DNA of 64,000 nt from Rhodococcus globerulus NBRC 14531. Its GTDB lineage: Bacteria > Actinomycetota > Actinomycetes > Mycobacteriales > Mycobacteriaceae. The position numbers and the translations under genes were made by a program. This document shows, in pieces, positions 51,437 through 62,413 of the stretch. Under the pieces are notes generated by a model that was not told the origin of the DNA, made no database searches, and was given only the letters and a program-made list of their open reading frames with translations. The DNA is taken from the NCBI RefSeq assembly GCF_001894805.1, contig NZ_BCWX01000010.1:1-64000 (forward strand), read 5' to 3'. The first letter of the stretch is position 1. Every line of letters starts with the position of its first letter.

Positions 51437-52846
51437 TTGGCGGGCCAGGGAAAGAAAAAGATCGGCTCGTTGGAAGAGCGCAAACGACGCACAGTGCGCA
51501 TTCTGCTGGCGGTGTGTGTGGTCGCGGTAGTCGCGATCGCGGCAGTGCTGGTTGTCGCACTGGGAACTTCCGAAGAACCCACGCAGAACGCGATTGTCAC
51601 GACATCGCCACAACCGAGCCCGGTGACGCCGTCGCCGCAGGTAGTTCCTGTTCCGGCAGACGCGCCGATACCGTCGGAGGCTGGAATTGCCGCGGCTATC
51701 GGACCGGCTGTCGCGAACCCTGACCTTGGGAAATTCACCGGCGTTGTCGCTGATGCGCTCACCGGGCAGGTTCTGTGGAGCGCCGACCCGTCGACGCCCA
51801 TGACACCGGCATCCACCACCAAAGTGCTGACCGCAGCTGCTGCGCTGCTGGCATTGCCGCTCGATCATCGACTGTCTACGACAGTGGTCCAGGGTGCTGC
51901 GCCGGGGCAGTTGGTGCTGGTCGGTGGCGGTGACCCGACATTGACCGCAACGCCGAAGGGGCAGAGCGGGTACTACGCAAACGCTGCGCATATTGCCGAT
52001 CTTGTCGATCAGATCAAAGCGTCGGGAACGCCGGTGGACAGCATCGTCGTCGACAGTGGTCTGTTCAAAGGTGACACCATGGCGCAGGGATGGTTCCCGG
52101 CCGATATCGCTGCGGGATACATCACACCCATCGAATCGGTGATGATCGAGGGCGGTCGATTCGACGGCTCCATGGACGAATCACCGCGTTCGGAAACTCC
52201 CGCATTGGACGCGGGGAAGGTTCTGGCACAGGCACTGGGCGTCGACGTGGCCAAAGTCTCGGCAGGAACTGCGCCCGCCGGCGCCAAAGCGATCGCGAGC
52301 GTGCAGTCCGCACCGCTCAGTGACCGTCTGATCCAGATGATGGAACATTCCGACAACGTGCTCGCCGAGACCATCGGGCGCGAGGTGGCGATTGCGTCAG
52401 GCACCGAAGCGTCGTTCGCTGGGGCAGTGGAGGGAACCGCCAAGACTCTGCGCGCCGCCGGCTTCGATTACACCGGTGTGACGCTGTTCGACTCCAGCGG
52501 ACTCTCCGTCGACGATCTCATTCCCGCGGAGGTTCTCGATCGAGTGATGACCGCCGCAGCGGGAGACGGCGACCCGAAGCTGCGGCCTCTGCTCGACTAC
52601 CTGCCCGTTGCCGGTGGGACCGGCAGCTTGTCCGACCGATATGCGTCGGGCAATCGGACCGGCGCAGGCTGGGTGCGTGCCAAGACGGGAACTCTGTCGA
52701 CGGCTAGTGCGTTGTCAGGTTTTGTGGTGGATCAAAACGGACGAGTGCTCACCTTTGCGCTCATGTCGAACGATCGGCCACCGGAAGTCAGCCGTCCGGC
52801 TTTGGACGCCATCGCCGGAGCATTGAGGAATTGCGGGTGCCAATAG
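51437..52846 (+). CDS. dacB: D-alanyl-D-alanine carboxypeptidase/endopeptidase (PBP4 class)
   Basis: The 469-aa class C penicillin-binding protein has an N-terminal membrane segment (about residues 20-43, RILLAVCVVAVVAIAAVLVV). Its active-site motifs are SxxK (Ser126 to Lys129 in TPASTTK), SDN (HSDNVLAETI) and KTG (RAKTGTL). It trims peptidoglycan stem peptides outside the membrane. TTG 51437 follows GGAGGGG. Its stop overlaps the next gene start (TAGTG). Confidence 0.93.
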   Translation: MAGQGKKKIGSLEERKRRTVRILLAVCVVAVVAIAAVLVVALGTSEEPTQNAIVTTSPQPSPVTPSPQVVPVPADAPIPSEAGIAAAIGPAVANPDLGKFTGVVADALTGQVLWSADPSTPMTPASTTKVLTAAAALLALPLDHRLSTTVVQGAAPGQLVLVGGGDPTLTATPKGQSGYYANAAHIADLVDQIKASGTPVDSIVVDSGLFKGDTMAQGWFPADIAAGYITPIESVMIEGGRFDGSMDESPRSETPALDAGKVLAQALGVDVAKVSAGTAPAGAKAIASVQSAPLSDRLIQMMEHSDNVLAETIGREVAIASGTEASFAGAVEGTAKTLRAAGFDYTGVTLFDSSGLSVDDLIPAEVLDRVMTAAAGDGDPKLRPLLDYLPVAGGTGSLSDRYASGNRTGAGWVRAKTGTLSTASALSGFVVDQNGRVLTFALMSNDRPPEVSRPALDAIAGALRNCGCQ

Positions 52847-53907
52847 TGGCAGCAGAGAACGACTCGACAACTCTGGGTGGAGCGGTCGACTGGAGTCTCG
52901 CGACCAAAGCCGGCATCAGATTGGCGCGCGGTGGTCCGGCCATGTCGCGCTACACCGCCGAAACCGCTACCGCGGAGCTGGCTGACGCGTCGAAGCGCGC
53001 CGAACTGCCGGTGCGCGATGTCACCGGTCTGGCCGACGGCCTGCCCGTCCCGGCAGCGGACGTTCTCGACCGAGCCGGCTGGATCACCGCGGCGTCGCGG
53101 TCGATGGCCCATCTCACCGGCGCCGATCCGGACGGCAACGGAAATCTGCTGGTCGGCAAACCCGCGGGTTTGCAGGCAGGTGCGATGCTCGCCTACCTGT
53201 CGTCGGCGATTCTCGGGCAGTACGACCCCTTCACCGGCGAAAACGGCACGCTGCTTCTGGTCACGCCGAATATCGTGTCCGTCGAGCGTTCGCTCCGACT
53301 CAACCCGAGTGATTTCCGGCTATGGGTCTGCCTCCACGAAGTGACGCATCGCGTGCAATTCTCGTCGTCACCGTGGTTGGCGGATTACATGAAGGAATCC
53401 GTCGAAACATTGAGCGCGAGCGTCGACGAGTCGATGACGGATGTCGTTGGTCGTCTCACCGCCGAACTGCGGTCCAGGAAGAACCCTGCAGCCGACGGTG
53501 ACGACGCCACCCCCGGCGGAATCATCGGGCTGCTGCGTGCGTCGCAGGCGGAGCCGCAACGCGAAGCACTTGATCGCATGCTGGTTCTCGGCACTCTGCT
53601 CGAAGGTCACGCCGACCACGTGATGGATGCAGTCGGGCCTGCCGTTGTGCCGTCCGTCGCCACGATTCGCGCCGCCTTCGACAAGCGTCGGCAACGCAAG
53701 TCCAATCCGGTCCAGCGCATCATCAAGATGCTGCTCGGCATGGACGCCAAGATGGCGCAGTACGTCCGAGGCAAGGCGTTTGTCGACGCCGTGGTTCTCA
53801 AAGTCGGGATGGAGCAGTTCAACACCATCTGGACCGGCCCGGAAACATTGCCGTTGCTCGACGAGATCGACCATCCCGACGCGTGGGTGACACGCGTGCT
53901 CGGTTAG
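52846..53907 (+). CDS. DUF2342 zinc-dependent metalloprotease-like protein
   Basis: The 353-aa protein belongs to the actinobacterial family sometimes labelled coenzyme F420 biosynthesis-associated. It has a zincin-like HEVTHRVQF motif (about residues 165-173) and a second conserved block GHADHVMDAVG. GTG 52846 overlapping the dacB stop is preferred; TTG 52831 is possible. It is conserved between dacB and tilS across Mycobacteriales, but its function is not established. Confidence 0.87.
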   Translation: MAAENDSTTLGGAVDWSLATKAGIRLARGGPAMSRYTAETATAELADASKRAELPVRDVTGLADGLPVPAADVLDRAGWITAASRSMAHLTGADPDGNGNLLVGKPAGLQAGAMLAYLSSAILGQYDPFTGENGTLLLVTPNIVSVERSLRLNPSDFRLWVCLHEVTHRVQFSSSPWLADYMKESVETLSASVDESMTDVVGRLTAELRSRKNPAADGDDATPGGIIGLLRASQAEPQREALDRMLVLGTLLEGHADHVMDAVGPAVVPSVATIRAAFDKRRQRKSNPVQRIIKMLLGMDAKMAQYVRGKAFVDAVVLKVGMEQFNTIWTGPETLPLLDEIDHPDAWVTRVLG

Positions 53908-53910
53908 ACG

Positions 53911-54885
53911 GTGCTGCCTGAAACTGCGTCACTGCTGGAAATGCGGCTGGCGCTGCGGGGGTGGCTGCGTCGCTACCACTCCCACGGCCGGGTGTGTGTG
54001 GCGCTGTCCGGTGGTGCTGATTCCTTGGCGCTCACTGCCGCTGCGGTGGCCGAAGCGGAGTCGGTGGACGCGCTGATCGTCGACCATCGTCTGCAGGAGG
54101 GCTCGGACGTCGTCGCTCGTGCCGCCGCTGACCAGGCACTGGCTCTGGGAGTTCGCTCGGCGCGGGTACTCACTGTCGACGTCCACGGCAACGGCAGCCT
54201 GGAGGCCGCCGCCCGCGATGCGCGCTACGAGGCACTGGACGGCAGCCGGGGAGATGCACCGGTTCTGCTCGGACACACCCTCGACGACCAGGCCGAAACG
54301 GTTCTTCTCGGACTCTCCCGCGGATCCGGTGGTCGATCCATTCAGGGAATGCAGGCCTTCGACGATCCGTGGGGCCGGCCGCTGCTCGGCGTGCGACGCG
54401 GCGTGACCCGAGCCGCGTGTGAGGACTTGTCGATCACGCCGTGGGAGGACCCGCACAACACCGACGACGAGTTCACGAGGGTTCGATTGCGGCACGAGGC
54501 CTTGCCGCTACTCGAAGAAATTCTTGCGGGCGGAGTTGCCGAAGCACTGGCCCGCACTGCCACACAACTACGTGAGGACGGGCAGGTTCTCGACGCGCTT
54601 GCCGGCGCCGTACTGCTTCGCGTTGTTGTCGACGGGGAAGTGGAAGTGGACACACTTGCCGAATCGGCCGGTGCGATCCGACGGCGCGTTCTTCGGAGCT
54701 GGCTTCTCGGCAGTGGTGCAAAAGCGTTGACGGACAAGCAGTTACGAGCCATCGATGCCTTGATTGCCGATTGGCGGGGGCAAGGTGGTGTCGCGATCGG
54801 TGGCGGAACCCCGGAGTCGAGGTTGGTGGTGGTTCGTCGACGTGGCAGGCTGACCGTCGGATTCGAAGACCGACGAAGGGTTTGA
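53911..54885 (+). CDS. tilS: tRNA(Ile)-lysidine synthetase
   Basis: The 324-aa N-type PP-loop ATPase has the ATP motif ALSGGADSLAL (about residues 31-41), the LGHTLDDQAETVL motif and DPHNTDDEFTRVRLRH. It converts the wobble cytidine of tRNA-Ile(CAU) to lysidine, which is essential for decoding AUA. The C-terminal domain is short, as in other actinobacteria. The GTG start lies 3 bases after the previous stop and hpt follows after 3 bases. Confidence 0.94.
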   Translation: MLPETASLLEMRLALRGWLRRYHSHGRVCVALSGGADSLALTAAAVAEAESVDALIVDHRLQEGSDVVARAAADQALALGVRSARVLTVDVHGNGSLEAAARDARYEALDGSRGDAPVLLGHTLDDQAETVLLGLSRGSGGRSIQGMQAFDDPWGRPLLGVRRGVTRAACEDLSITPWEDPHNTDDEFTRVRLRHEALPLLEEILAGGVAEALARTATQLREDGQVLDALAGAVLLRVVVDGEVEVDTLAESAGAIRRRVLRSWLLGSGAKALTDKQLRAIDALIADWRGQGGVAIGGGTPESRLVVVRRRGRLTVGFEDRRRV

Positions 54886-54888
54886 CGC

Positions 54889-55443
54889 GTGTACGAGGGT
54901 GACATCGCATCGGTACTGATTACCGAGGAACAGATTCGTCAGCGAACGGCCGAACTCGCGGAGGAGATCGCGGCGCGTTATCCCGTCGGTGCACCCGAGG
55001 GTGACCTGCTTCTGATCGGTGTTCTCAAAGGCGCAGTCTTCTTCATGACGGACTTTGCCCGGGCTCTCCCGATTCCGTCTCAGATGGAGTTCATGGCCGT
55101 CAGCTCTTACGGGTCCTCGACCTCGTCTTCGGGCGTCGTCCGCATTCTCAAGGACCTCGACAAGGACATCGCCGGCCGCCACGTGCTGATCGTCGAGGAC
55201 ATCATCGACTCCGGTCTCACGCTTTCCTGGCTGATGCGCAACCTCAAGACCCGGAACCCCGCGTCGCTCGAGGTCGTCACGCTGCTCCGCAAGCCCGACG
55301 CCGTGAAGATCGACGTCGACGTTCGTGACGTGGGCTTCGACATTCCCAACGAGTTCGTCGTCGGTTACGGACTCGACTACGCCGAGCGTTACCGCGATCT
55401 GCCGTACATCGGATTGCTGGATCCCGAGGTTTACGGCGGCTGA
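54889..55443 (+). CDS. hpt: Hypoxanthine phosphoribosyltransferase
   Basis: The 184-aa purine salvage enzyme has the PRPP-loop [17 protein letters not shown], the PPi-loop [10 protein letters not shown] and the family C-terminal [13 protein letters not shown]. It makes IMP and GMP from the free bases. GTG 54889 starts it. The tilS-hpt-ftsH order is widely conserved in Gram-positive bacteria. Confidence 0.95.
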   Translation: MYEGDIASVLITEEQIRQRTAELAEEIAARYPVGAPEGDLLLIGVLKGAVFFMTDFARALPIPSQMEFMAVSSYGSSTSSSGVVRILKDLDKDIAGRHVLIVEDIIDSGLTLSWLMRNLKTRNPASLEVVTLLRKPDAVKIDVDVRDVGFDIPNEFVVGYGLDYAERYRDLPYIGLLDPEVYGG

Positions 55444-55687
55444 ACTCGCTGCCTCGCGTGAGGTAGGAGTGCGTGTTCGCTTACAGGGAACTATGCGCTG
55501 TGGTTGCTCGGGAACCTCGTGGTCTTGGTCGTCGTTGAAATTGCAGACGATCGTTTCGATCGACGTCGACGGCTGCTGACGGGCACAGACAGGACCGACC
55601 ACGGTAACCTGCAGGTGTCCGGTTGACAGCCGGCGGCGACCGGCAGACCCGCACTCCCGAAAGGACCGGCCACTTCGGCCGACCTGT

Positions 55688-58312
55688 ATGAACCGTAAGA
55701 CTGTGTTCCGTAACGTGCTACTCGTAGCCGTCGTGCTGATGGTGATCTACGCCTTCAGCTACTTCGGTAACGACACCCGTGGCTTCAAGACCGTCGATAC
55801 GTCGGTCGCGATCTCCCAGATAGACGCCAAAAACGTCACGTCTGCGCAGATCGACGACCGTGAGCAGCAGGTTCGCCTGTGGCTCAAGGAAGGTAACGAC
55901 GCGACTGGTGGCCAGACGCAGATCTTGGCGAAGTACCCCGAGAGTGCGTCCCAGCAGATCTTCCAGGACATCGAGGGTGCCGGGCTCGAGAAGTTCAACA
56001 CCACCGTCACCACTCAGAGTTGGCTGACGTCGATTCTGTTGTTCGTCCTGCCGATGATCATTCTGTTCGGCATCTTCTTCTTCGTCATGAACCGCATGCA
56101 GGGCGGCGGGGGACGCGGCGGTGTGATGGGCTTCGGTAAGTCGAAGGCCAAGCAGCTGTCCAAGGACATGCCCAAGACCACGTTCGCCGATGTCGCCGGT
56201 GCGGACGAAGCTGTCGAAGAGCTGTACGAAATCAAGGACTTCCTCCAGAACCCGACGCGCTACCAGGCCCTCGGTGCCAAGATCCCGCGCGGTGTCCTGC
56301 TGTACGGGCCTCCCGGTACCGGTAAGACGCTCCTCGCTCGCGCTGTTGCAGGCGAAGCCGGTGTCCCGTTCTTCACCATCTCCGGTTCCGATTTTGTCGA
56401 GATGTTTGTCGGTGTCGGCGCGTCGCGTGTTCGTGACATGTTCGAGCAGGCCAAGCAGAACAGCCCTTGCATCATCTTTGTCGACGAGATCGACGCCGTC
56501 GGTCGTCAGCGTGGCGCAGGCCTCGGCGGCGGGCACGACGAACGTGAACAGACTCTTAACCAGTTGCTCGTCGAGATGGACGGTTTCGGTGACCGCACCG
56601 GCATCATCCTGATCGCCGCAACCAACCGCCCAGACATTCTCGACCCGGCTCTGCTCCGTCCGGGCCGCTTCGACCGCCAGATTCCCGTCGGTGCCCCCGA
56701 CCTCGCCGGCCGACGCGCCATCCTGCGTGTTCATTCGCAGGGCAAGCCGATCGATCCCAACGCAGACCTCGAGGGTCTCGCCAAGCGGACCGTCGGTATG
56801 TCGGGCGCTGATCTGGCCAACGTCATCAACGAGGCCGCACTGCTCACGGCGCGCGAGAACGGCACCGTCATCACGGAAGCCGCACTGGAGGAATCCGTCG
56901 ACCGCGTTGTCGGTGGACCGCGTCGCAAGAGCCGCATCATCAGCGAGCACGAGAAGAAGATCACCGCGTACCACGAGGGTGGACACACACTCGCGGCGTG
57001 GGCGATGCCCGACATCGAGCCCGTCTACAAGGTCACCATTCTCGCTCGCGGTCGCACCGGCGGCCACGCGATGACGGTGCCAGAGGACGACAAGGGTTTG
57101 ATGACGCGCTCCGAGATGATCGCGCGTCTCGTGATGGCGATGGGTGGACGCGCCGCGGAGGAATTGGTCTTCCACGAGCCCACCACCGGCGCGTCGTCCG
57201 ATATCGACATGGCCACCAAGATCGCTCGCGCGATGGTCACCGAATACGGCATGAGCGCCAAGCTCGGTGCAGTCCGCTACGGGCAGGAGGGCGGCGATCC
57301 GTTCCTCGGCCGTTCGATGGGAGTGCAGTCCGACTACTCGCATGAGATCGCCCGCGAGATCGACGAGGAGGTGCGCAACCTCATCGAGGCCGCGCACACC
57401 GAAGCGTGGGCAATTCTCAGCGAGTACCGTGACGCCCTCGACCTCATTGCCAGCGAACTGCTCGAGCGTGAGACGTTGACCCGCAAGGATCTCGAGAAGA
57501 TTCTTGCCGGCGTCGAAAAGCGTCCGCGCATCACGGCTTTCAATGATTTCGGCGGCCGCACGCCGTCGGATCGTCCGCCGGTCAAGACGCCTCGTGAATT
57601 GGCGATCGAACGTGGCGAGACGTGGCCGGAGCCGGCCCCGGCGCCCGTGCTCGTGAAGTCGGGTGCGCCCGCTGCCTCGAGCATCGGCGGTTCCAACGGT
57701 TACGCGCAACCCAATGCTCCGCAGCAGCAGCCTGCGGCCCCCCAGCAACCCGCACCCGCGCCGGGTACTCCCGACTACGGAGCACCGGCCGGTTGGTCGG
57801 CTCCGGGTTGGCCGCCGCGCGAGAACGAGACGCAGGCGTACCCCGGCCAGCAGACCGGCGGATACCAGGGCACGCCCAACCAGGGCGCTCCCAACCAGGC
57901 ACAGCCTGCGCCGGGCCAGTACGGTCAGCCGGCACCGGGTCAGTACAGCCAGCCGGCACCGGGTCAGTACAGCCAGCCCGCACCCGGTCAGTACGGTCAG
58001 CCGCAGAGCCATCCGGGTGAGCAGGCCTATGGTCAGCAGAATCCGGGCCAGCAGCAGAATCCGGGCCAGCAGTACCAGGGCCAGCCTCAGTACCCGACCC
58101 AGCATTACACGGGTCAACAGGGTCAACCGAGCTACCCGGTGCAGTACCCGGACGGTGGGCCGTTTGCCGATCCGAACCGTGGAAATGCCGGTGGAAACAC
58201 GGGCGTCGAGGGTCAGGATCAGTGGCTGGCGCCGGAGTCGGATCCCAACGCCGCGTCGAGCGACGACGGACCGAGCACCATGCGCTGGGACGGACCGGAC
58301 GGATCTCGCTGA
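55688..58312 (+). CDS. ftsH: ATP-dependent zinc metalloprotease FtsH with extended C-terminal tail
   Basis: The 874-aa protein has two membrane helices flanking an extracytoplasmic domain (about residues 5-25 and 113-135), then an AAA+ domain with Walker A GPPGTGKT (207-214), Walker [13 protein letters not shown] and the second-region-of-homology arginines. The M41 peptidase zinc site HEGGH is at 429-433. Typical FtsH ends near residue 640-650; here ~230 further residues are a Pro/Gln/Gly/Tyr-rich low-complexity tail with repeated PAPGQYxQ units. It degrades misfolded membrane and regulatory proteins. The 244 bases upstream hold no gene. Confidence 0.96.
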   Translation: MNRKTVFRNVLLVAVVLMVIYAFSYFGNDTRGFKTVDTSVAISQIDAKNVTSAQIDDREQQVRLWLKEGNDATGGQTQILAKYPESASQQIFQDIEGAGLEKFNTTVTTQSWLTSILLFVLPMIILFGIFFFVMNRMQGGGGRGGVMGFGKSKAKQLSKDMPKTTFADVAGADEAVEELYEIKDFLQNPTRYQALGAKIPRGVLLYGPPGTGKTLLARAVAGEAGVPFFTISGSDFVEMFVGVGASRVRDMFEQAKQNSPCIIFVDEIDAVGRQRGAGLGGGHDEREQTLNQLLVEMDGFGDRTGIILIAATNRPDILDPALLRPGRFDRQIPVGAPDLAGRRAILRVHSQGKPIDPNADLEGLAKRTVGMSGADLANVINEAALLTARENGTVITEAALEESVDRVVGGPRRKSRIISEHEKKITAYHEGGHTLAAWAMPDIEPVYKVTILARGRTGGHAMTVPEDDKGLMTRSEMIARLVMAMGGRAAEELVFHEPTTGASSDIDMATKIARAMVTEYGMSAKLGAVRYGQEGGDPFLGRSMGVQSDYSHEIAREIDEEVRNLIEAAHTEAWAILSEYRDALDLIASELLERETLTRKDLEKILAGVEKRPRITAFNDFGGRTPSDRPPVKTPRELAIERGETWPEPAPAPVLVKSGAPAASSIGGSNGYAQPNAPQQQPAAPQQPAPAPGTPDYGAPAGWSAPGWPPRENETQAYPGQQTGGYQGTPNQGAPNQAQPAPGQYGQPAPGQYSQPAPGQYSQPAPGQYGQPQSHPGEQAYGQQNPGQQQNPGQQYQGQPQYPTQHYTGQQGQPSYPVQYPDGGPFADPNRGNAGGNTGVEGQDQWLAPESDPNAASSDDGPSTMRWDGPDGSR
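57905..58020 (+). repeat. Tandem 27-bp repeats in the ftsH tail
   Basis: Units encoding PAPGQYxQ are repeated about four times in the region 57905-58020. It is a coding low-complexity repeat likely to vary between strains. Confidence 0.75.
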
Positions 58313-58370
58313 CCAACCGCCGTTAGGCTCATGCGGCGGGGTATGAAACAAACTCTCGAGGAGCGTTCGG

Positions 58371-58988
58371 TTGTCGGTGAATGAAGTGGTCAGTGAACTG
58401 GTATCGGTTGAAACAGGACGGCCGTTCGATCAGGCCCGTGCAGAAGCAGCGGTTCGTGAACTGTTGATCGCGGTGGGCGAGGATCCGGACCGTCCCGGTT
58501 TGCTCGATACACCCGCACGGGTGGCTCGGTCGTACAAGGAGATCTTTGCCGGGCTGTACTCCGAACCGGATCAGGCACTCAACACCACGTTCGACGAAGG
58601 ACACCAGGAACTGGTGCTCGTGCGCGACATTCCGATGTACTCGACCTGCGAGCACCACTTGGTCTCGTTCCACGGGGTGGCACATGTCGGCTATATCCCG
58701 GGTAAATCCGGCAAGGTCACCGGACTGTCCAAGTTGGCGCGAGTTGTCGATCTGTACGCAAAGCGGCCGCAGGTCCAAGAACGGCTGACAAGCCAGATCG
58801 CCGATGCGTTGATGCGCAAGCTCGATCCGCGCGGTGCCATCGTGGTCATCGAGGCCGAGCATCTGTGCATGGCGATGCGTGGTATCCGCAAGCCCGGCGC
58901 GAACACGACGACGTCGGCTGTTCGTGGGCTCCTGCAGTCCAGCGCGGCCTCGCGTTCCGAGGCTCTGGACCTCATTCTTCGTAAGTGA
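58371..58988 (+). CDS. folE: GTP cyclohydrolase I
   Basis: The 205-aa enzyme has the zinc ligands (YSTCEHH and the later Cys in [11 protein letters not shown]), HVGYIPG and [17 protein letters not shown]. It converts GTP to dihydroneopterin triphosphate, the first folate step. TTG 58371 follows GAGGAG. Its stop overlaps the folP start (GTGA), so the fol genes are translated as a coupled set. Confidence 0.96.
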   Translation: MSVNEVVSELVSVETGRPFDQARAEAAVRELLIAVGEDPDRPGLLDTPARVARSYKEIFAGLYSEPDQALNTTFDEGHQELVLVRDIPMYSTCEHHLVSFHGVAHVGYIPGKSGKVTGLSKLARVVDLYAKRPQVQERLTSQIADALMRKLDPRGAIVVIEAEHLCMAMRGIRKPGANTTTSAVRGLLQSSAASRSEALDLILRK

Positions 58989-59854
58989 GCGCAGTGAACT
59001 CCGCGGGCGGCGTGTCGACGGATCCGGGTCGGACGCTGGTGATGGGGGTCCTCAACGTCACCGCTGATTCATTCTCGGACGGTGGCCAGTTCCTCGATCG
59101 AGATGCGGCGCTTGCCCGCGGACTGGAACTGAAAGCTCTGGGCGTAGACATCGTCGATGTCGGTGGCGAATCGACCCGGCCGGGAGCCTCGAGGGTTGAT
59201 CCGAAAGTGGAAGCGGGACGGGTAGCGCCGGTCATCGAGGAGTTGGTGGCCGCGGGCATTCGCGTCAGCGTCGACACCATGCGCGCATCGGTTGCCGCTG
59301 CCGCGATCGAAGCCGGCGTCGACATCGTCAACGACGTATCCGGCGGTCGCGCAGATGCCGACATGGCGTCGGTGGTTGCCGATGCCGGGATTCCGTGGGT
59401 TCTGATGCACTGGCGTTCGGCGAGTGACTACGTTCACCGCGGCAGCGCCGATCACTACGACGACGTTGTCAGCGACGTTCGTGACGAACTGCTGACTCAG
59501 GTTGACCTCGCGCTGAAAGCGGGTGTCGATTCCTCTGCCATCATCCTCGATCCGGGCCTGGGGTTCGCGAAGAACGCCGACCACAACTGGGCACTGCTGC
59601 GGGCATTGCCGGAGTTCACGGCGTTGGGTTTTCCTGTTCTGGTGGGGGCGTCGCGTAAGCGTTTCCTCGGGTCGCTGCTCAGCGATTCCGACGGGACGCC
59701 GCGGCCGCCGGCCGGTCGGGAAACTGCGACGGCGGTGGTCTCCGCGCTTGCCGCACGTGATGGCGCGTGGGGTGTTCGTGTTCACGACGCCCAGGCGTCA
59801 CTCGACGCTATCGCTGTTGTGGAAGCGTGGTCTCGTGGACGGGAAAGGGACTGA
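58985..59854 (+). CDS. folP: Dihydropteroate synthase
   Basis: The 289-aa TIM-barrel enzyme has [15 protein letters not shown] near its start, [11 protein letters not shown], and the C-terminal GASRKRFLG. It condenses p-aminobenzoate with 6-hydroxymethyl-dihydropterin pyrophosphate and is the sulfonamide target. GTG 58985 overlaps the folE stop. folB follows after one base. Confidence 0.96.
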   Translation: MSAVNSAGGVSTDPGRTLVMGVLNVTADSFSDGGQFLDRDAALARGLELKALGVDIVDVGGESTRPGASRVDPKVEAGRVAPVIEELVAAGIRVSVDTMRASVAAAAIEAGVDIVNDVSGGRADADMASVVADAGIPWVLMHWRSASDYVHRGSADHYDDVVSDVRDELLTQVDLALKAGVDSSAIILDPGLGFAKNADHNWALLRALPEFTALGFPVLVGASRKRFLGSLLSDSDGTPRPPAGRETATAVVSALAARDGAWGVRVHDAQASLDAIAVVEAWSRGRERD

Positions 59855-59855
59855 C

Positions 59856-60221
59856 ATGGGCGATCGGATCGAGTTACGAGGACTGAAAGTCCGTGGCAAT
59901 CATGGTGTTTTCGACCATGAGAAGCGTGACGGTCAGGACTTCTTCATCGACATCACGGTGTGGATGGACTTGGCCCCGGCAGCCGCGTCGGACAATCTCG
60001 AACACACGCTGCACTACGGCGAGTTGGCCGAGGCTGCCGCAGCGATTGTCGGTGGACCGTCACGCGATCTCATCGAAACCGTTGCTGCCGAGATCGCCGA
60101 CAACGTCATGACGGATACGCGGGTGCAGAGCGTCGAAGTTGTTGTCCACAAGCCGTCGGCACCGATCCCACTCGTGTTCGCAGACGTTGCCGTCGTTGCT
60201 CATCGGACGAGGCAGAAATGA
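59856..60221 (+). CDS. folB: Dihydroneopterin aldolase
   Basis: The 121-aa protein starts [20 protein letters not shown] and contains [12 protein letters not shown] and the [11 protein letters not shown] helix with the catalytic glutamate. It cleaves dihydroneopterin to 6-hydroxymethyl-dihydropterin and glycolaldehyde. It overlaps folK by ATGA (60218-60221). Confidence 0.95.
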   Translation: MGDRIELRGLKVRGNHGVFDHEKRDGQDFFIDITVWMDLAPAAASDNLEHTLHYGELAEAAAAIVGGPSRDLIETVAAEIADNVMTDTRVQSVEVVVHKPSAPIPLVFADVAVVAHRTRQK

Positions 60222-60721
60222 CTCGGGCCGTTCTGTCGATCGGCTCGAACATCGGCGATAGCCTGGCCCATTTGCAATCTGCGGTCGACGGTCTCGGAGA
60301 CGCCGTAGTGGCTGTGTCACCGGTGTATTCGACCGCGCCGTGGGGTGGCGTCGAACAGCAGGATTTTCTCAACGCCGTCCTACTCGTGGACGATCCGACG
60401 GCCGGAAGCTACGACTGGCTGCTGCGGTCGCGCAAACTCGAGGAAGACGCCGATCGGGTGCGTGATCAGCGATGGGGTCCGCGGAGCTTGGACGTCGACG
60501 TGGTGGATTGTGAAGGAATTGTCAGTGCTGATCCGGAGCTGACGCTGCCGCACCCGCGGGCACATCTGCGGGCCTTTGTACTCATTCCCTGGCTTGACGT
60601 CGAACCAGGTGCAACCCTGATGGTCGATCAGGAGGTTCGGGCTGTTGCGCAGGTGCTCGCGAACCTCGATCGCTCGGAGCGCGACGGAGTGCGCGTCACG
60701 GATTCGGTGCTGATTCGGTGA
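60218..60721 (+). CDS. folK: 6-hydroxymethyl-dihydropterin pyrophosphokinase
   Basis: The 167-aa enzyme starts [15 protein letters not shown] and has the conserved [13 protein letters not shown] and [13 protein letters not shown] motifs. It transfers pyrophosphate from ATP to the pterin to feed folP. It overlaps folB upstream and the DUF3180 gene downstream. Confidence 0.95.
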   Translation: MTRAVLSIGSNIGDSLAHLQSAVDGLGDAVVAVSPVYSTAPWGGVEQQDFLNAVLLVDDPTAGSYDWLLRSRKLEEDADRVRDQRWGPRSLDVDVVDCEGIVSADPELTLPHPRAHLRAFVLIPWLDVEPGATLMVDQEVRAVAQVLANLDRSERDGVRVTDSVLIR

Positions 60722-61206
60722 CCGAACAGGATCGGGGCATGAAACCGACAAAAATCAGCGAGCTACTGGTTTTGACCGGTGTGGCCGCGGTTGCCACCTG
60801 GATTCTGATTCGTGTGTTCTACGGTTCGATGCCGCCCATCCCGGTGTACGCGGGCGCGTCGCTGTATCTGGCCGCGATCGCCGAGGTGATCCTCGCGTTT
60901 GTCATTCGGTCCCGGATCAAGGGAAGCCAGATCGGCGACGGTTATCGACAACTGCACCCGATCGCTGCGGCACGCGCCCTCGCGCTCGCAAAAGCGTCAG
61001 TACTGGTCGGTTCAGCTACCACTGGGGTGTGGATCGGAGCACTGGTGTATCTGATCCCACAACGATCCGTTTTGAAAGCTGCCGCCGAGGACACGCCGGG
61101 GGCGTGGGTCGGACTTGGTGCAGCAATTGCGCTGGTAGCAGCCGCGCTGTGGCTCGAACACTGTTGTAAGACGCCAGAAGATACACCTGACGAGCCGGCG
61201 CACTGA
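60718..61206 (+). CDS. DUF3180 membrane protein
   Basis: The 162-aa protein has four membrane segments, beginning TKISELLVLTGVAAVATWIL. DUF3180 proteins sit directly after folK throughout the Mycobacteriales but have no known function. GTG 60718 overlaps the folK stop, indicating translational coupling. Confidence 0.88.
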   Translation: MTEQDRGMKPTKISELLVLTGVAAVATWILIRVFYGSMPPIPVYAGASLYLAAIAEVILAFVIRSRIKGSQIGDGYRQLHPIAAARALALAKASVLVGSATTGVWIGALVYLIPQRSVLKAAAEDTPGAWVGLGAAIALVAAALWLEHCCKTPEDTPDEPAH

Positions 61207-61276
61207 GCGCTGCGGTAGGCGAATCGCATGGGTAAGGTCCATGGCACCTGCGCTCTCGACAAGTACCCTGGCAACC

Positions 61277-62413
61277 ATGACGAATTCTGGTCGATCGAAG
61301 TCTGCGCGCCGTAGCAAGCGCAGCGCGAGCCAGATGATCGTTGCCGGTCTTCTTGCTCTCGCCGTCATCGCCTCACTGTTTCTGATCTTCAGTAACAGTG
61401 TTCAACTCCTTCGTGTCGGACTGGTGGTGGCGCTCTGGGCAGCCACGCTGGGTGCGATCGCGATGACGAAGTACCGCCGCGAATCAGCGCTCGACAAAGC
61501 AAAGGTCGCGGACTTGCAGACCGTGTACGAGCTGCAGCTGGAGCGTGAGATTTCCGCTCGACGCGAATACGAGTTGAGTGTCGAAAGTCGCATCCGCCGT
61601 GAAGTCGGCACCGACTCGGCAGAACTGTCGGCACTTCGCGAAGAATTGGTGGCGCTTCGACGCAATCTCGAAGCGCTCTTCGAAGGTGGATTGCTCCCCG
61701 AACGCCCGGCTTTGAAGGCCGACTCGACGCGCGTCGGAGAACTCGGCGGCGGTTCCTACAGCGCATATCAACCCGCAGCATCGGGCCTGTACGTACCCGG
61801 TGCCGGTCAGAACGCCACCAATTCCCCGAGCCCCCAGGTAGGTGGGTTGGCGTCGCCGAACGACGGTCCGGTCACCGCCGAAACCACCGTCGTGTTCGAG
61901 GAAGTCGCGTGGCGCGAGGCAGCTGCGAAGAATGCGGCCGCCAAAAATGCTCAGGTCAAACGCAATTCGCAGCAGGCGCAAGGCGCGCAGCGCGGCGAAA
62001 ACCGTGAGCCTGCTGTTGCCGCAGCGAAGCCTGTCGTTGTCACGCCGCCGATCGCGAAGCCTGTAGTTGTGAAGCCTGAGACCGTCAAGCCTGTCGTTGA
62101 CGAGCCAGTAGTCGAAGAAGTGGTCGAGGTAGTCGCCGAAGTTGTCGAAGAGCCAGTGGTCGCCGAAGTAGTCGAAGAGCCAGCGGTCGCACCTGCAAGC
62201 AGTGCTCCTGAGCCAATTGTCACACCTGCAAGCAGTGCTCCTGAGCCAACATCCGAACCCACGGAGGAACCACGTCGTCGGCGTCGCGCAGTCCCGGACA
62301 GTGCCGACAGCGGTGCTCACTCCAACGGTTTGACGGTGGCCGAGATCATGGCAAATCTCAGTTCTGCGAATCCGGCGGAAGGCTCAGGGCGCCGTCGGCG
62401 CCGTGAAGATTGA
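61277..62413 (+). CDS. DUF6779-type membrane protein with acidic repeat tail
   Basis: The 378-aa protein has a basic start (TNSGRSKSARRSKRSASQ), two membrane helices (about residues 20-62), a coiled-coil segment rich in Glu/Arg (~70-140), and a long disordered C-terminus with Val/Glu repeats (~250-330) and a basic end. ATG 61277 is chosen by similarity to relatives; ATG 61241 has a slightly better AAGG site. The family is conserved between folK and panC in rhodococci and mycobacteria, function unknown. Confidence 0.82.
   Translation: MTNSGRSKSARRSKRSASQMIVAGLLALAVIASLFLIFSNSVQLLRVGLVVALWAATLGAIAMTKYRRESALDKAKVADLQTVYELQLEREISARREYELSVESRIRREVGTDSAELSALREELVALRRNLEALFEGGLLPERPALKADSTRVGELGGGSYSAYQPAASGLYVPGAGQNATNSPSPQVGGLASPNDGPVTAETTVVFEEVAWREAAAKNAAAKNAQVKRNSQQAQGAQRGENREPAVAAAKPVVVTPPIAKPVVVKPETVKPVVDEPVVEEVVEVVAEVVEEPVVAEVVEEPAVAPASSAPEPIVTPASSAPEPTSEPTEEPRRRRRAVPDSADSGAHSNGLTVAEIMANLSSANPAEGSGRRRRRED
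62190..62249 (+). repeat. 27-bp direct repeat in the DUF6779 tail
   Basis: A 27-base sequence starting CACCTGCAAGCAGTGC at 62190 recurs exactly at 62223 (33-bp period, in frame, encoding PASSAPEP twice). Confidence 0.9.

Noticed and set aside
55718..58351. 877-codon open frame antisense to ftsH
   Set aside because: High-GC codon structure of ftsH keeps the opposite frame open. The translation is Arg/Leu/Thr-rich with no domain, and ftsH is unmistakable on the other strand.
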